64,000 bases of DNA from UBA6168 sp039819485 (GCA_039819485.1 JBCBRY010000006.1:62001-126000); one strand, 5' to 3'; shown: positions 52,800 through 62,645, numbered from the stretch's first letter. Numbers and translations are program-made. Notes: generated by a model from the sequence alone, not told the origin.

Positions 52800-55358
52800 A
52801 TGACCAATCATGCCCAATTTTTGTTGTGCAGCTTTTTTGCTTTGATGATCTGCTTCTCAAGCTGCTTTTGGACAAATGAAGCCCCCTCGCCACCAGCAGA
52901 CAAATGGGATGAAAAAATGGCTCCCCACGAAGATTTCCATTTGCAAAGAAGTTACCCCGATCCTTTTTTTAATTTAAAAGCCTATGAAAAAGGAGTACAG
53001 GAAGCACGCGATAAAGATGCGGTTAAAGGAATTGGGTTTGATAATGAATGGACGGTACAAGGGCCTGGAAATATCGGTGCAAGAGCAAATACCGTAGCAG
53101 TTCACCCAACAAACGATAGCATTATTTTTACAGGATTCAGTAGCGGTGGCGTTTGGAGAACAACCGATGGCGGCGCCAATTGGGAGCCGGTCTTTGATGA
53201 CCAGCTCTGGCCTTCAGTTGCCGATATTGTTTTTGACCCTTCAAATCCTTCCACCATCTATGTCGGCACTGGTGACCCTAATATTTCATTCTACCCCATG
53301 CTCGGAGATGGCGTGTACAAAAGCACGGACGGTGGAGACACCTGGACCAACATCGGGCTGCAAGACAACCGGGTCATTCCTGAAATATTGGTACATCCGA
53401 CCAACCCGGATATCATTTTTGCGGCTTCTATGGGCCTGCCTTTTATCAGAGATAATAATCGCGGACTTTACAGGACAACCGACGGTGGAAACAACTGGGA
53501 ACAAGTTCTATTTATCAGCGATTCCACAGGAATAACGGACATACAAATCGATCCTTTTAACCCTGATGTTATTTATGCATCAGGATGGGACCGGGTAAGA
53601 AATAATGTGGTCAGTCTTACTACTGGCGAAGGAGCGAATGTCTACAAATCAGTTGATGGTGGCGACAGTTGGACGCAGCTGGGAGGAGGTTTGCCCGAAG
53701 GCATTTTGGGGAGAACTGGTTTGGCTCATTCTCAAATAACACCGAACCTGGTTTACGCCATGTTCGTCGGCACCAATCAACAATTGCAAGGCGTTTACAA
53801 ATCTGAGGATGCTGGTGATAATTGGACTCCGATCGAAATCATCGGTCTTGAAAACGCACTGGGAGGTTTTGGCTGGTATTTTGGCAAATTAAGAACTCAC
53901 AGGTTTAATGATGAAGAAATATTTATTCTTGGAGTTGAACTGTGGCGAGGCTATCCCAATGATGGCATTTGGGAAATCGCTACCCCAGATTGGTGGCTCT
54001 ACGACGTCCATGCCGACAAACATGATTTGACTTTTACCGAAAGCGGCAACATATATCTCGCTACCGATGGCGGTCTTTATCGATCTCCGGACAATGGCAC
54101 CTCTTGGGTGGATATCGAAAACATTCCGACCACTCAGTTTTACCGGGTAGCGTTTAATCCGCATCAGCCTGACTGGTATTACGGCGGCGCGCAGGATAAC
54201 GGAACCACAGGTGGAAATGACGATATGATCAACAACTGGCCAAGGATTTGGGGCGGCGATGGTTTCAAACCCGTTTTTCATCCAACTGAACCAGATATCT
54301 TTTATGTAGAAACGCAGCGTGGAAATATTTCCGTCACTGTCGATGGTGGAATTTACTTTGAACAGGGCGATGCGGGAATTGACAACAATGATCGCAGGGA
54401 CTGGGACATGCCCTATTTAATGAGTGCCCATAATCCGGATGTTCTGTATGCCGGTACTTTCAGGGTCTACAAAAGTGAAAACGGTACCTTCCCTCTGTTC
54501 AGTCCGATCAGTGAATCATTGACGGATAGCGTGACTTTAGCTACTCGCTACCATACCATAACGACCTTATCAGAATCCCCCATTCAGCAAGGATTGTTGT
54601 ATGCCGGAACGGTGGATGCAAATGTTTGGCGTACGGATGACGATGGCGAAAACTGGATCAACATAACCAACAGTCTGCCAGAGCGTTACGTAACTGAAGT
54701 TAAAGCCTCGCCTACCAATGTCGATTGGGCGTATGTCACTCATTCAGGTTATAAGGACAATGAATTCATTCCACGTGTACACCGTTCAAAAGACAGAGGA
54801 GCGACCTGGGAGGACATCAGCAATGATCTTCCGGATATAGCCGTCAACGACATTTACATTTTACCAAACCATGAAGATTCTGTCCTTTTTGTTGCCACCG
54901 ATGCGGGCGTCTACGGTTCGATCAACCGCGGGGAGAACTGGACCAGAATGGGGAACAACATGCCTTTTGTGCCATCTTTTGACATTGACTGGAATCCCTT
55001 TGAAAATACCGTCATAGCTGGCACGTTTGCCCGTTCGATCATGACCTATCCTATCGATTCTCTGTTGTTCGCACCACCTGTTGATACTTCCACTTCAACA
55101 CAAAATGTTGTTGCGCAAAAACTGTCCTTGGAAGTATTTCCAAATCCAGCTACCGCACGCATCAACGTGCGTTTTCCCAGTTCCACGAATACAGAGTCAG
55201 AAATAGTCATATTTGACAAGTCAGGTAAACTCTTTTTAAAGCAATTAATCACGGGCGAAGTAGCTGAATTAAATGTCTCGGCCCTTCCTCCGGGCGAGTA
55301 TTTCGTCAAGGGAAAAACTGGACATATTGTTAGGTCAGGCAGGTTTGTGAAAATCTGA
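52800..55358 (+). CDS. Sortilin/BNR-type beta-propeller exoprotein with T9SS domain
   Basis: An 852-residue protein. The N-terminus MTNHAQFLLCSFFALMICFSSC resembles a lipoprotein signal. The body has about ten Asp-box/BNR repeats of the form S-x-DGG-x-[TS]W (WRTTDGGANWEPV, KSTDGGDTWTNIG, KSVDGGDSWTQLG, RSKDRGATWEDIS), giving two sortilin/VPS10-like propellers as in secreted glycan hydrolases and peptidase accessory proteins; no sialidase catalytic set is visible. The end LEVFPNPATARINVRF to RSGRFVKI is a type A T9SS domain. Having both lipobox and T9SS ending is unusual. It is 79 bases after the EEP gene and followed by a 19-bp hairpin. Confidence 0.9.
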   Translation: MTNHAQFLLCSFFALMICFSSCFWTNEAPSPPADKWDEKMAPHEDFHLQRSYPDPFFNLKAYEKGVQEARDKDAVKGIGFDNEWTVQGPGNIGARANTVAVHPTNDSIIFTGFSSGGVWRTTDGGANWEPVFDDQLWPSVADIVFDPSNPSTIYVGTGDPNISFYPMLGDGVYKSTDGGDTWTNIGLQDNRVIPEILVHPTNPDIIFAASMGLPFIRDNNRGLYRTTDGGNNWEQVLFISDSTGITDIQIDPFNPDVIYASGWDRVRNNVVSLTTGEGANVYKSVDGGDSWTQLGGGLPEGILGRTGLAHSQITPNLVYAMFVGTNQQLQGVYKSEDAGDNWTPIEIIGLENALGGFGWYFGKLRTHRFNDEEIFILGVELWRGYPNDGIWEIATPDWWLYDVHADKHDLTFTESGNIYLATDGGLYRSPDNGTSWVDIENIPTTQFYRVAFNPHQPDWYYGGAQDNGTTGGNDDMINNWPRIWGGDGFKPVFHPTEPDIFYVETQRGNISVTVDGGIYFEQGDAGIDNNDRRDWDMPYLMSAHNPDVLYAGTFRVYKSENGTFPLFSPISESLTDSVTLATRYHTITTLSESPIQQGLLYAGTVDANVWRTDDDGENWINITNSLPERYVTEVKASPTNVDWAYVTHSGYKDNEFIPRVHRSKDRGATWEDISNDLPDIAVNDIYILPNHEDSVLFVATDAGVYGSINRGENWTRMGNNMPFVPSFDIDWNPFENTVIAGTFARSIMTYPIDSLLFAPPVDTSTSTQNVVAQKLSLEVFPNPATARINVRFPSSTNTESEIVIFDKSGKLFLKQLITGEVAELNVSALPPGEYFVKGKTGHIVRSGRFVKI

Positions 55359-55363
55359 TCAGG

Positions 55364-55407
55364 ATAAAAATGAAAATCAAAATCCAATTTTTGATTTTCA
55401 TTTTTAT
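55364..55407. repeat. Perfect 19-bp hairpin from 6-7-base words after the propeller gene
   Basis: ATAAAAATGAAAATCAAAA at 55364-55382 is fully complementary to 55389-55407 with loop TCCAAT, and the T-rich words TTTTCA/TTTTTA continue to 55422. It begins five bases after the stop codon, so it may act as terminator. It belongs to the same style as the heptad inverted repeats. Confidence 0.75.
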
Positions 55408-55697
55408 TTTCATTTTTATTTCCGGTATCTTTACCATTCTTCGCACCAAACATTCCAGTATAATTTTTATTTTACAATCAATAAGTGATTGTGAATTTTT
55501 GCAGTACACCAACTCCTTGTTGTTGTATATGGATAATGAATCCTATTTCCCATTCGTTTTATTTTCAATTCAATCAAATTTGTCTTTTTTGACAATTTAT
55601 TTAATAACCACTTGTAACCGAACGTTTCATTGCCTGGTTAAATGAAACAGAGGCGACTACTTTTAGAACCAACACTTACGCATACAAAATCCTGGTT

Positions 55698-58600
55698 ATG
55701 AAGCAACTAACCATTTACCCGATTACCATTTCATTGTTTTTCTTCCTTTCGATAAATGTAATTCACGGACAATTCACTTTGCGGTTGATCGTCAATGATG
55801 GGTCAGCGACTACTACCTGTACCGATCCGTTCAGCGGACCAGATGCCTCCTGGGGTGTCAATGTGGAAGGACAGGGATGGGCAAATTTTCCGGGCAACGC
55901 ATTTTGTCCTGCCCCATTACCCGACACATTGTATGAGCGATCATTTCAATGCCTGGTGGATGTCCCCCAAACGATTCAGGTCTGTATTCGAGCTTTTGAA
56001 GACGATCCATTTATACTCGACCCTTGCACGGCTATTCTTACTTGCCAGGTAGAAGAATGTTTTGACGTAGCTGTCACTTATGCCGGAAGCATGGACTACA
56101 CTTTGGAGTTGCCAGATGGGTTTGCATCGGATGGAGAAGTGAATATTACCCTCGAAGCAGAGGGGTTCCCAGGTGGACTATTTGATGAAATTTGTGAGGC
56201 ACTCGATTTAGGTGTAGTGAACAGAGGTGATACAATCGGTGATGCAGATGTTAGCACTTTCAACAATTATTGCGCAACGGCTGTCAACGAGCCAACTCCT
56301 TTCGATTATGGAGCTTTTTGGAGCAATGAGCAAAGTATCTGGTTCCAGTTTACCACCAGCGATGACCCAAGTTCCATTATTAAATTAGAAGCGCGCAGTG
56401 ACCCTTCCAACCTTGGAGACCCTATCAATCTTCAGATGGCATTGTTTACAACTGATGACAATACGTGTACCGGCAATTTTGAGTTGGTTACTGAAAATTT
56501 CACTTACCAGGTTTTTGATGAATGGATTTATTTTGAATGCCCCGAGCCCAACAAAACTTATTTCATCCTCATTGATGCTGTCAGCGGTAGCTTCGCTGAA
56601 TTAGAAGGTTATTTTTCTTTTGAGTTAAACGAATTGGGCCTCGAAGATGCACCAAACCTGATTTGCGATGCCCTAAGTTTAGGGACCATCCCAGAAGGTG
56701 GTTCGGTCGAACTGCCTGCCCCCATGACCAATGTTTGTGCAGATGCTGCTGGCGATCCGGCAAATGGAGCTTTTTTGATTGATCAAGGTGTTTGGTTTTC
56801 TTTTGCTGCACCAAGTTCAGGCCACCTGCTTATTGAAGGAATCAGCGATGTAGAAGATGTACCTATCAACATGCAATTAGCAGTGTATTCGTCATCTGAC
56901 GGGACTTGCGGTGGCGTGTTGTCACCTTATGAGAGCGGGTACGACAACTCCTCATTCGATGAAACGCTGGAAGTAAGTTGCCTCGACCCTGGGCAAACTT
57001 ATTTCCTTCTGGTGGACGGACAAGGTGCAAATGACGCGGGTATTTTTAACCTGATCATTTCCGATGCTGGCGACGATACCCCGATCACCATACTTGATGA
57101 AACCATCTGTTTTTCATCCACTTATACCGTTGGCACAAGTGTCTACGATCAAAGTGGTTCTTACGAAGACACCCTCTATTTGCCGAATGGCTGCGATTCA
57201 GTTGTACTGTTGGACCTGGAAATCCTGACGCCACTGGAATTGAATTTTTCCATCGTTACGCAGGGTGTTTTTGCTGGCAATACCGACGGTGAAGTTCAAG
57301 TCGCCCCAACGGGAAGCGCAGGGAATTACACTTACACATGGGATAATGGCCAAACTACCCCATTGGCTACCAATTTAATCGGCGGAGATACCTACTGCAT
57401 TGTTGTGACGGATGAAATTGGCTGCACAGCGGATACTTGTTTTGAGATGCCTTATTATGTCCACTTTGAACCGGAAGTGACCGGTAGTTTAGTTGACTGT
57501 TTTGGAGATACGGATGGCACCCTGGAATTTACCGCTGCGTTCGGAGTCCCACCCTATTTGTACAGTTGGCAAAATGACCAAAATACCCTCAGTGGTTCCG
57601 GGATCATTACCGAAGACAACCAGTTGGTTTTGCTAGAAAATTTACCTGCTGGTGAATATGAAGTTTATATCGAAGACATCATTTTTGATACCACCGTTTT
57701 GGTGCGCGTGGAGCAACCTGACCTTTTGCAGGTGAACAACATTGATCTATCGGATGCAAGTTGTTTCGGCGCCTGTGATGGATCCATCCAACTAAATATC
57801 ACTGGCGGAACGCCTCCTTACCAAGCCATATGGTCCACGGGCACCATTAATGATCAAATTACTGATTTGTGCCAAGGAAATTATTTGGTCAACATCACGG
57901 ATGCGAATGGTTGCTCGGCTGATTATTCCTATGACATCGGTCAGCCCGAGGAATTCATTGCCACCCCTTTGGAAGTGCAGGCTGTGTCTTGCTTTGCAGG
58001 AACAGATGGGATTGCTTCCGTCACAACAAATGGAACTCCGTCCACCTACATGTGGAGCAATGGCGAAATAACGGAAACAATATCCGACCTTGAAGGGGGC
58101 GAATATTTTGTAACCGTTACCAATAATGATGGATGTACCGCCGAAAATTCCATTATTATCAATACACCTAACACCCCGGTTGAGGTGACCATTGGATTGG
58201 ATCAGCCAGTGACTTGTAACGGGGGTAATGATGCGGTCCTGATTGCCAATATCACCGGTCCTGGCAGTTCGTTCTCGTACAATTGGTCCGGTGGTTCCAA
58301 TGGCAGTTCCGCCGACGGTTTGGGTACTGGCAATTATAGTGTTACGGTCGAAAATGAACTGGGATGCCAGGCAACAGCCTCCTACACACTTGGTGAGCCG
58401 GATGAAATTACGGTCTCTTTCACCACCAACCAACTAACCTGTAACGATCCCCTGGACGGAGGAATCGTCTCCATCGAGCAAATCAATGGTGGCGTACCGC
58501 CCTTTAGTTATTCCTCTGACGGAGCTTTTTACAGTGACAATCTGGATGTGACAGGTTTCTTAGCCGGTGAACAAATATTGTTTGTAAGCGATGCTGGTGG

Positions 58601-59174
58601 TTGTATCCGGGAATTTCCGGTGACCATCCCTGGCCCCGTGGAAATTATTGTTGAACTTGGAAACGACCTGACCATCGATCTTGGTGATGAAGTGACACTG
58701 ACTGCGCAGGTAAACATCTCAGATGTCTCTTTTAACTGGTTGCCAGTAGCGCCTGATTCCTGTAATGATTGCTCCAGCATTGATGTTGTCCCAACGGAAA
58801 GTGGCCTCTTTTCGGTCGTTGTTACCGATCAATTTGATTGTACTGAAGTAGCCGACATTTTTATCGAAGTGTTGAAAAAAAGAAAAGTATTTGTCCCCAA
58901 TGCATTTAGTCCAAATGGCGACGGCATCAATGACCTGTTCATGCCATTCACTGGCAATGACGTTTCCATCGTGCAGGAATTCAGGGTGTTTGACCGGCAA
59001 GGAAACAATGTGTTCGCCGCTGGCAATTTCACTCCGGGAGATATATTAAGTGCCTGGGATGGCCAATTCAAAGGTCAGATGATGCAGCCAGGTGTCTTTG
59101 TCTGGTTTGCCAAAATCGGTTTTATCGACGGAATCACAGAAACGTTCAAAGGCGATGTCACATTGATTCGATGA
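55698..59174 (+). CDS. SprB-repeat protein with gliding-motility-associated (T9SS type B) C-terminus
   Basis: A 1158-residue exoprotein (signal MKQLTIYPITISLFFFLSINVIHG). Residues about 180-310 and 320-455 are two related jelly-roll modules (SIWFQFTTSDDPSS, GVWFSFAAPSSGH). Residues about 590-990 contain SprB-like repeats, e.g. CFGACDGSIQLNITGGTPPY, NYLVNITDANGC and EYFVTVTNNDGC. The last roughly 95 residues, VFVPNAFSPNGDGINDLF to FKGDVTLIR, are the type B sorting domain (CHU_C/gliding motility-associated), which uses PorP/SprF-type anchors. It is likely a surface adhesin in gliding or attachment. No sprF-like gene is adjacent. A strong terminator follows. Confidence 0.93.
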   Translation: MKQLTIYPITISLFFFLSINVIHGQFTLRLIVNDGSATTTCTDPFSGPDASWGVNVEGQGWANFPGNAFCPAPLPDTLYERSFQCLVDVPQTIQVCIRAFEDDPFILDPCTAILTCQVEECFDVAVTYAGSMDYTLELPDGFASDGEVNITLEAEGFPGGLFDEICEALDLGVVNRGDTIGDADVSTFNNYCATAVNEPTPFDYGAFWSNEQSIWFQFTTSDDPSSIIKLEARSDPSNLGDPINLQMALFTTDDNTCTGNFELVTENFTYQVFDEWIYFECPEPNKTYFILIDAVSGSFAELEGYFSFELNELGLEDAPNLICDALSLGTIPEGGSVELPAPMTNVCADAAGDPANGAFLIDQGVWFSFAAPSSGHLLIEGISDVEDVPINMQLAVYSSSDGTCGGVLSPYESGYDNSSFDETLEVSCLDPGQTYFLLVDGQGANDAGIFNLIISDAGDDTPITILDETICFSSTYTVGTSVYDQSGSYEDTLYLPNGCDSVVLLDLEILTPLELNFSIVTQGVFAGNTDGEVQVAPTGSAGNYTYTWDNGQTTPLATNLIGGDTYCIVVTDEIGCTADTCFEMPYYVHFEPEVTGSLVDCFGDTDGTLEFTAAFGVPPYLYSWQNDQNTLSGSGIITEDNQLVLLENLPAGEYEVYIEDIIFDTTVLVRVEQPDLLQVNNIDLSDASCFGACDGSIQLNITGGTPPYQAIWSTGTINDQITDLCQGNYLVNITDANGCSADYSYDIGQPEEFIATPLEVQAVSCFAGTDGIASVTTNGTPSTYMWSNGEITETISDLEGGEYFVTVTNNDGCTAENSIIINTPNTPVEVTIGLDQPVTCNGGNDAVLIANITGPGSSFSYNWSGGSNGSSADGLGTGNYSVTVENELGCQATASYTLGEPDEITVSFTTNQLTCNDPLDGGIVSIEQINGGVPPFSYSSDGAFYSDNLDVTGFLAGEQILFVSDAGGCIREFPVTIPGPVEIIVELGNDLTIDLGDEVTLTAQVNISDVSFNWLPVAPDSCNDCSSIDVVPTESGLFSVVVTDQFDCTEVADIFIEVLKKRKVFVPNAFSPNGDGINDLFMPFTGNDVSIVQEFRVFDRQGNNVFAAGNFTPGDILSAWDGQFKGQMMQPGVFVWFAKIGFIDGITETFKGDVTLIR

Positions 59175-59203
59175 CGTGAACGGGAATTATTTTCCATTTG
59201 ACA

Positions 59204-59240
59204 ACAAAAGCGATGCTTGACTAACAAGCATCGCTTTTGT
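59204..59240. terminator. Strong terminator after the SprB-repeat gene
   Basis: ACAAAAGCGATGCTTG at 59204-59219 is perfectly complementary to 59225-59240 (16 bp, loop ACTAA). A TTTTGT run ends the stem. Confidence 0.93.
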
Positions 59241-59317
59241 ATTATATATTTCCGTTTTAACTGAACTGGCAACTCTATGTGGCGTTGTTCTTTTAAACTT
59301 CATCAATTCATCAAAAA

Positions 59318-60520
59318 ATGGGCACTAAACCTTCACCACCTGAATCTATTTCTCAACAACTTCTCTTGAAGCAATTTCTTGATATCCGCCATTATACAGA
59401 AAGACTTTGCGAACCATTAACCACCGAAGACTACATCCCGCAACCTGTCGAATTTATCAGTCCGCCAAAATGGCACCTGGCCCACGTCACATGGTTTTTT
59501 GAAGAATTTGTTTTAAAAATTTATGTCTCCGATTATAAAATTTATCACGAAGATTTCAGCTATTTATTCAACAGTTATTACAATGCCGTCGGTAAAAGGG
59601 TCCTCCGGGCCGACCGGGGAAATATTACCAGACCGGGCGTAGAAGAGGTTTATGCTTACCGTAAATATGTGGACAACGCGATGCAGGATTTTTTTACAAA
59701 AAACGAATTGGATGATTCCATTAAAGAAACGGTCATCCTCGGTTTGAATCACGAACAGCAACACCAGGAATTATTTTTGACAGATTTCAAATATATTCTC
59801 GGACACAATCCATTATTTCCGGTTTATAAAAATAATTTCTCCCTCGTTGAACAGTTTAATCATCCTTCGGAAAATGGTTATTTAAAAATTGAAGAACAAA
59901 TATCCGAAATAGGATTTGCCGGTACTGGATTTCATTACGACAATGAACTTGGACGACACAAAGTATTTCTTCATGAATTCGAAATTTCCAAGGCTTTGGT
60001 AACAAACCAGGAGTATCTGGACTTTATGAACGACGGTGGTTATGAGCGCTCTGATTTATGGCTTGACGAAGGTTGGAGCTGGGTAAATAATGCAAAAACC
60101 AAGGCTCCTTTTTATTGGCATAAAATAGCAGGAGAATGGTTTTATTACACTTATAGCGGTTTAAAAAAAGTCAATCCAAAAGCAATTCTCTGCCATATTA
60201 ATTTTTATGAGGCAGCCGCATTTGCCGAATGGAAAGGGATGCGTTTGCCGACTGAATTTGAATGGGAATGTGCCGCCGATAAAATTAATTGGGGGAGTCG
60301 TTGGGAATGGACAAATTCTGCTTACCTGCCATATCCCGGTTTTGCAAAAGCAGAAGGAGCCATCGGTGAATACAACGGAAAATTCATGATCAACCAAATG
60401 GTACTACGCGGTTCATCAACGGCTACATCACCTGACCATTCCAGAAAAACCTACCGCAACTTTTTCCATCCGCATTTAAGGTGGCAATGTACTGGCATAC
60501 GTTTAGCAAAAAAACATTAA
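59318..60520 (+). CDS. egtB: Ergothioneine biosynthesis protein EgtB (sulfoxide synthase)
   Basis: A 400-residue iron enzyme that joins hercynine with a thiol using oxygen. The N-terminal DinB part has WHLAHVTWFFEEF (His53) and LNHEQQHQELF (His145, His149), the predicted iron-binding three-histidine set. The C-terminal FGE-sulfatase/lectin-like half has MRLPTEFEWECAA, WGSRWEWTNSAYLPYPGF, and VLRGSS then TYRNFFHPHLRWQCTGIRLA. Length fits the family. It lies 52 bases before egtD. The gamma-glutamyl handling genes egtA and egtC are not in the window, suggesting a cysteine-using EgtB type, but this is inference. Confidence 0.95.
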   Translation: MGTKPSPPESISQQLLLKQFLDIRHYTERLCEPLTTEDYIPQPVEFISPPKWHLAHVTWFFEEFVLKIYVSDYKIYHEDFSYLFNSYYNAVGKRVLRADRGNITRPGVEEVYAYRKYVDNAMQDFFTKNELDDSIKETVILGLNHEQQHQELFLTDFKYILGHNPLFPVYKNNFSLVEQFNHPSENGYLKIEEQISEIGFAGTGFHYDNELGRHKVFLHEFEISKALVTNQEYLDFMNDGGYERSDLWLDEGWSWVNNAKTKAPFYWHKIAGEWFYYTYSGLKKVNPKAILCHINFYEAAAFAEWKGMRLPTEFEWECAADKINWGSRWEWTNSAYLPYPGFAKAEGAIGEYNGKFMINQMVLRGSSTATSPDHSRKTYRNFFHPHLRWQCTGIRLAKKH

Positions 60521-60572
60521 TCATATTCTGACGGATTTAGATTTTAAAAAACAGAAAACAACACTTTATAAA

Positions 60573-61526
60573 ATGGAAACAGAAACAATCACGACTTCCT
60601 TTGCCAAGGATGTTTTAGAAGGCTTGACCACTAATCCAAAAAGATTATCTTCAAAATATTTTTATGATGATATTGGCAGTAGAATTTTCCAGGAAATAAT
60701 GGAAATGCCAGAATATTATCTCACAAATTCGGAGTTGGAAATTTTACAGTTTCAACCCGACGATATCATTGATGCCATTAAAAATAAACGAGGATTTGAT
60801 ATCGTGGAATTAGGTGCTGGTGATGGATACAAGACCAAAGAATTATTACGGCACATCGTTGCTCAAAAAATAGACTGCACATATTACCCGGTCGACATTT
60901 CCCAAAAAGCCATGGATTTATTGGAAGAAGATTTAAATGAATCTATACCTGCATTAAAAATCAAGCCATTGGTAGGCGATTATTTTGAAGTTTTGGGCAG
61001 TTTAAAACATGGTGACAAACCTGCCCTGTTTCTTTTCCTCGGAAGCAACATTGGTAATTATGAAAAAAACGACGCTGTCGATTTATTAAAAATGTTTGGC
61101 CAATATATGCAGCCTGGCGACCACTTATTGATCGGTATGGATTTGAAAAAGAATCCAAGGACCATATTAGAAGCTTATGATGACAAGCACGGAATTACCC
61201 GCTTATTTAATTTGAATTTATTGCGGCGCATGAACCGGGAATTAGGAGCTAATTTCGATTTAGACAAATTTGATTTTTATGCTTATTACAACCCAAAAAA
61301 TGGTCAGCTCCGTAGCATGTTGGTAAGTTTAGAAAATCAGTCCATCTATTTTAGAGCACTGGAAAAAGAAATTCAATTCGAGGCCAATGAATTAATCTGG
61401 ACAGAACTTTCACAGAAATTCAATTTGGACGACATTAAAGACCTGGCCAACAAATCCGGATTTAAATTTAAAATGAATTTTTACGATCAGAAAAAATATT
61501 TTGCAGATAGTCTTTGGATAAAGTAA
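60573..61526 (+). CDS. egtD: L-histidine N(alpha)-methyltransferase EgtD
   Basis: A 317-residue SAM-dependent enzyme that trimethylates histidine to hercynine, the first step of ergothioneine synthesis. Motifs: LTTNPKRLSSKYFYDDIGS, FQEIMEMPEYYLTNSE, the SAM site VELGAGDGYKTKELL, YYPVDISQKAM, LFLFLGSNIGNY and DHLLIGMDLKKNP, and the C-terminal FRALEKEIQFEANELIWTE. Length is typical. It directly follows egtB, so the two supply substrate and oxidative sulfur insertion. It converges with the hydrolase gene (nine bases between stops). Confidence 0.96.
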   Translation: METETITTSFAKDVLEGLTTNPKRLSSKYFYDDIGSRIFQEIMEMPEYYLTNSELEILQFQPDDIIDAIKNKRGFDIVELGAGDGYKTKELLRHIVAQKIDCTYYPVDISQKAMDLLEEDLNESIPALKIKPLVGDYFEVLGSLKHGDKPALFLFLGSNIGNYEKNDAVDLLKMFGQYMQPGDHLLIGMDLKKNPRTILEAYDDKHGITRLFNLNLLRRMNRELGANFDLDKFDFYAYYNPKNGQLRSMLVSLENQSIYFRALEKEIQFEANELIWTELSQKFNLDDIKDLANKSGFKFKMNFYDQKKYFADSLWIK

Positions 61527-61535
61527 TTCAAATTG

Positions 61536-62558
61536 TTAATCCGAGAAAGCACTACTCGGAAGAGCTGTCCGAGATATTTGTTTCAGCTTTAAAATATTTT
61601 CCAAAAAGTCAAACGTTTCGTTTTTCACAGTCGACAAATCTTTCGAATGAAAACTGGACAAAACAACATGTACGCCGGCGTCAGGAAATGCCTTTTCCTT
61701 TTTTAATGCATCGGGTGTCGATATATTTTTGTAATATTCTTTCATCGCCGCTACGGAAACCGTTTTATCCTGATTTTCCTCATTTTTATAATAGTACCCC
61801 ATAAATAAAGGTTGCTTATTTTTTTCCCAGGTTTCAGGTGTCATGGTCGTTTCTACCAATGATTTCAAACAAATTAAACCTTCCATGGCGTACGTGGTGG
61901 TCCAATATTGGTCGGCACCAGAAGGCGCATTAAAAGAATGTTGATCGCCGATTATTTGTCGCGCCAATTGTTTTCCCCACGGCATGGTCAACAATGCGGT
62001 TGAGTTGTCATAAATAGCAATGTTCGGTGAAAATAATAATTGGGCATGTACCTGATCCGGATAATTGGCCGCTAAAAAAACAGATAAAGTTCCGCCGGTT
62101 GAGCAGGATAAAAGAATTGTTTTTTCACCAATTAAATTACCGATCAACAATGCTTCCTGGGCAGATTGCCACAATTCATTCGGTGTCAAATCTTTAAAAG
62201 AAAAGTCATCATCGATCCCGTGCCCGGCCAGCCGGGGCAAATATAAATTCGCACCATATCTTTTGGCCAATTCTTCATGAAACGGATCGGCTTCCCCCTG
62301 GCTGGCAGACCATCCGTGCAAATACACAATACTGTAGGCTGTTTTACGAACAGAGTCCGCCCAAATTATCTGCGACTGATTATCTGGCTTAATATTATTT
62401 ATCGCTGCTTCTTTTTCAGCAATATAATTTTCTATGTTATCCAAGGAAATATCTAATTCAGGCAATTTTAAATTTAACTCTGAAAATCCTGGCCTAGGTC
62501 CCGCAATAACTGCAATAATTAAAACAGCTGGAATTAAAAAACGCTTTTTCAGTTTCAT
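61536..62558 (-). CDS. Alpha/beta hydrolase, membrane-anchored or secreted
   Basis: A 340-residue protein from ATG at 62558 (MKLKKRFLIPAVLIIAVIAG, signal or anchor). The frame extends 24 codons upstream, but that part is translated repeat DNA. The hydrolase core has YSIVYLHGWSASQGEADPFH, LPRLAGHGIDDDFSF, the nucleophile elbow LSCSTGG, and a late His in VVLSSFHSKD. The residues before the core (IENYIAEKEAAINNIKPDN) recur in Bacteroidota hydrolases of unknown substrate. It may be an esterase or lysophospholipase-like enzyme; it converges with egtD and shares direction with rtcB. Confidence 0.88.
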   Translation of the reverse strand: MKLKKRFLIPAVLIIAVIAGPRPGFSELNLKLPELDISLDNIENYIAEKEAAINNIKPDNQSQIIWADSVRKTAYSIVYLHGWSASQGEADPFHEELAKRYGANLYLPRLAGHGIDDDFSFKDLTPNELWQSAQEALLIGNLIGEKTILLSCSTGGTLSVFLAANYPDQVHAQLLFSPNIAIYDNSTALLTMPWGKQLARQIIGDQHSFNAPSGADQYWTTTYAMEGLICLKSLVETTMTPETWEKNKQPLFMGYYYKNEENQDKTVSVAAMKEYYKNISTPDALKKEKAFPDAGVHVVLSSFHSKDLSTVKNETFDFLENILKLKQISRTALPSSAFSD

Positions 62559-62559
62559 G

Positions 62560-62641
62560 TAATTGTTGATTGTTGGTTGTTGACGGTTAATTGCTGGCGT
62601 AAAATAAACCAACCAGCAATTAGCCATCAACGATTAACAAA
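62560..62641. repeat. Heptad-built inverted repeat upstream of the hydrolase gene
   Basis: Left arm 62560-62598 is ATTGTTG, GTTGTTG, ACGGTTA, ATTGCTG in seven-base steps; right arm 62605-62641 is CAGCAAT, TAGCCAT, CAACGAT, TAACAAA. Pairing is nearly complete over about 30 bases with a short centre. It starts two bases before the hydrolase ATG. Confidence 0.75.
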
Positions 62642-62645
62642 TAAT

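Noticed and set aside
57792..58433. 213-codon minus-strand ORF inside the SprB-repeat gene
   Set aside because: Shadow of a repetitive coding sequence; no start context, family or independent signal.
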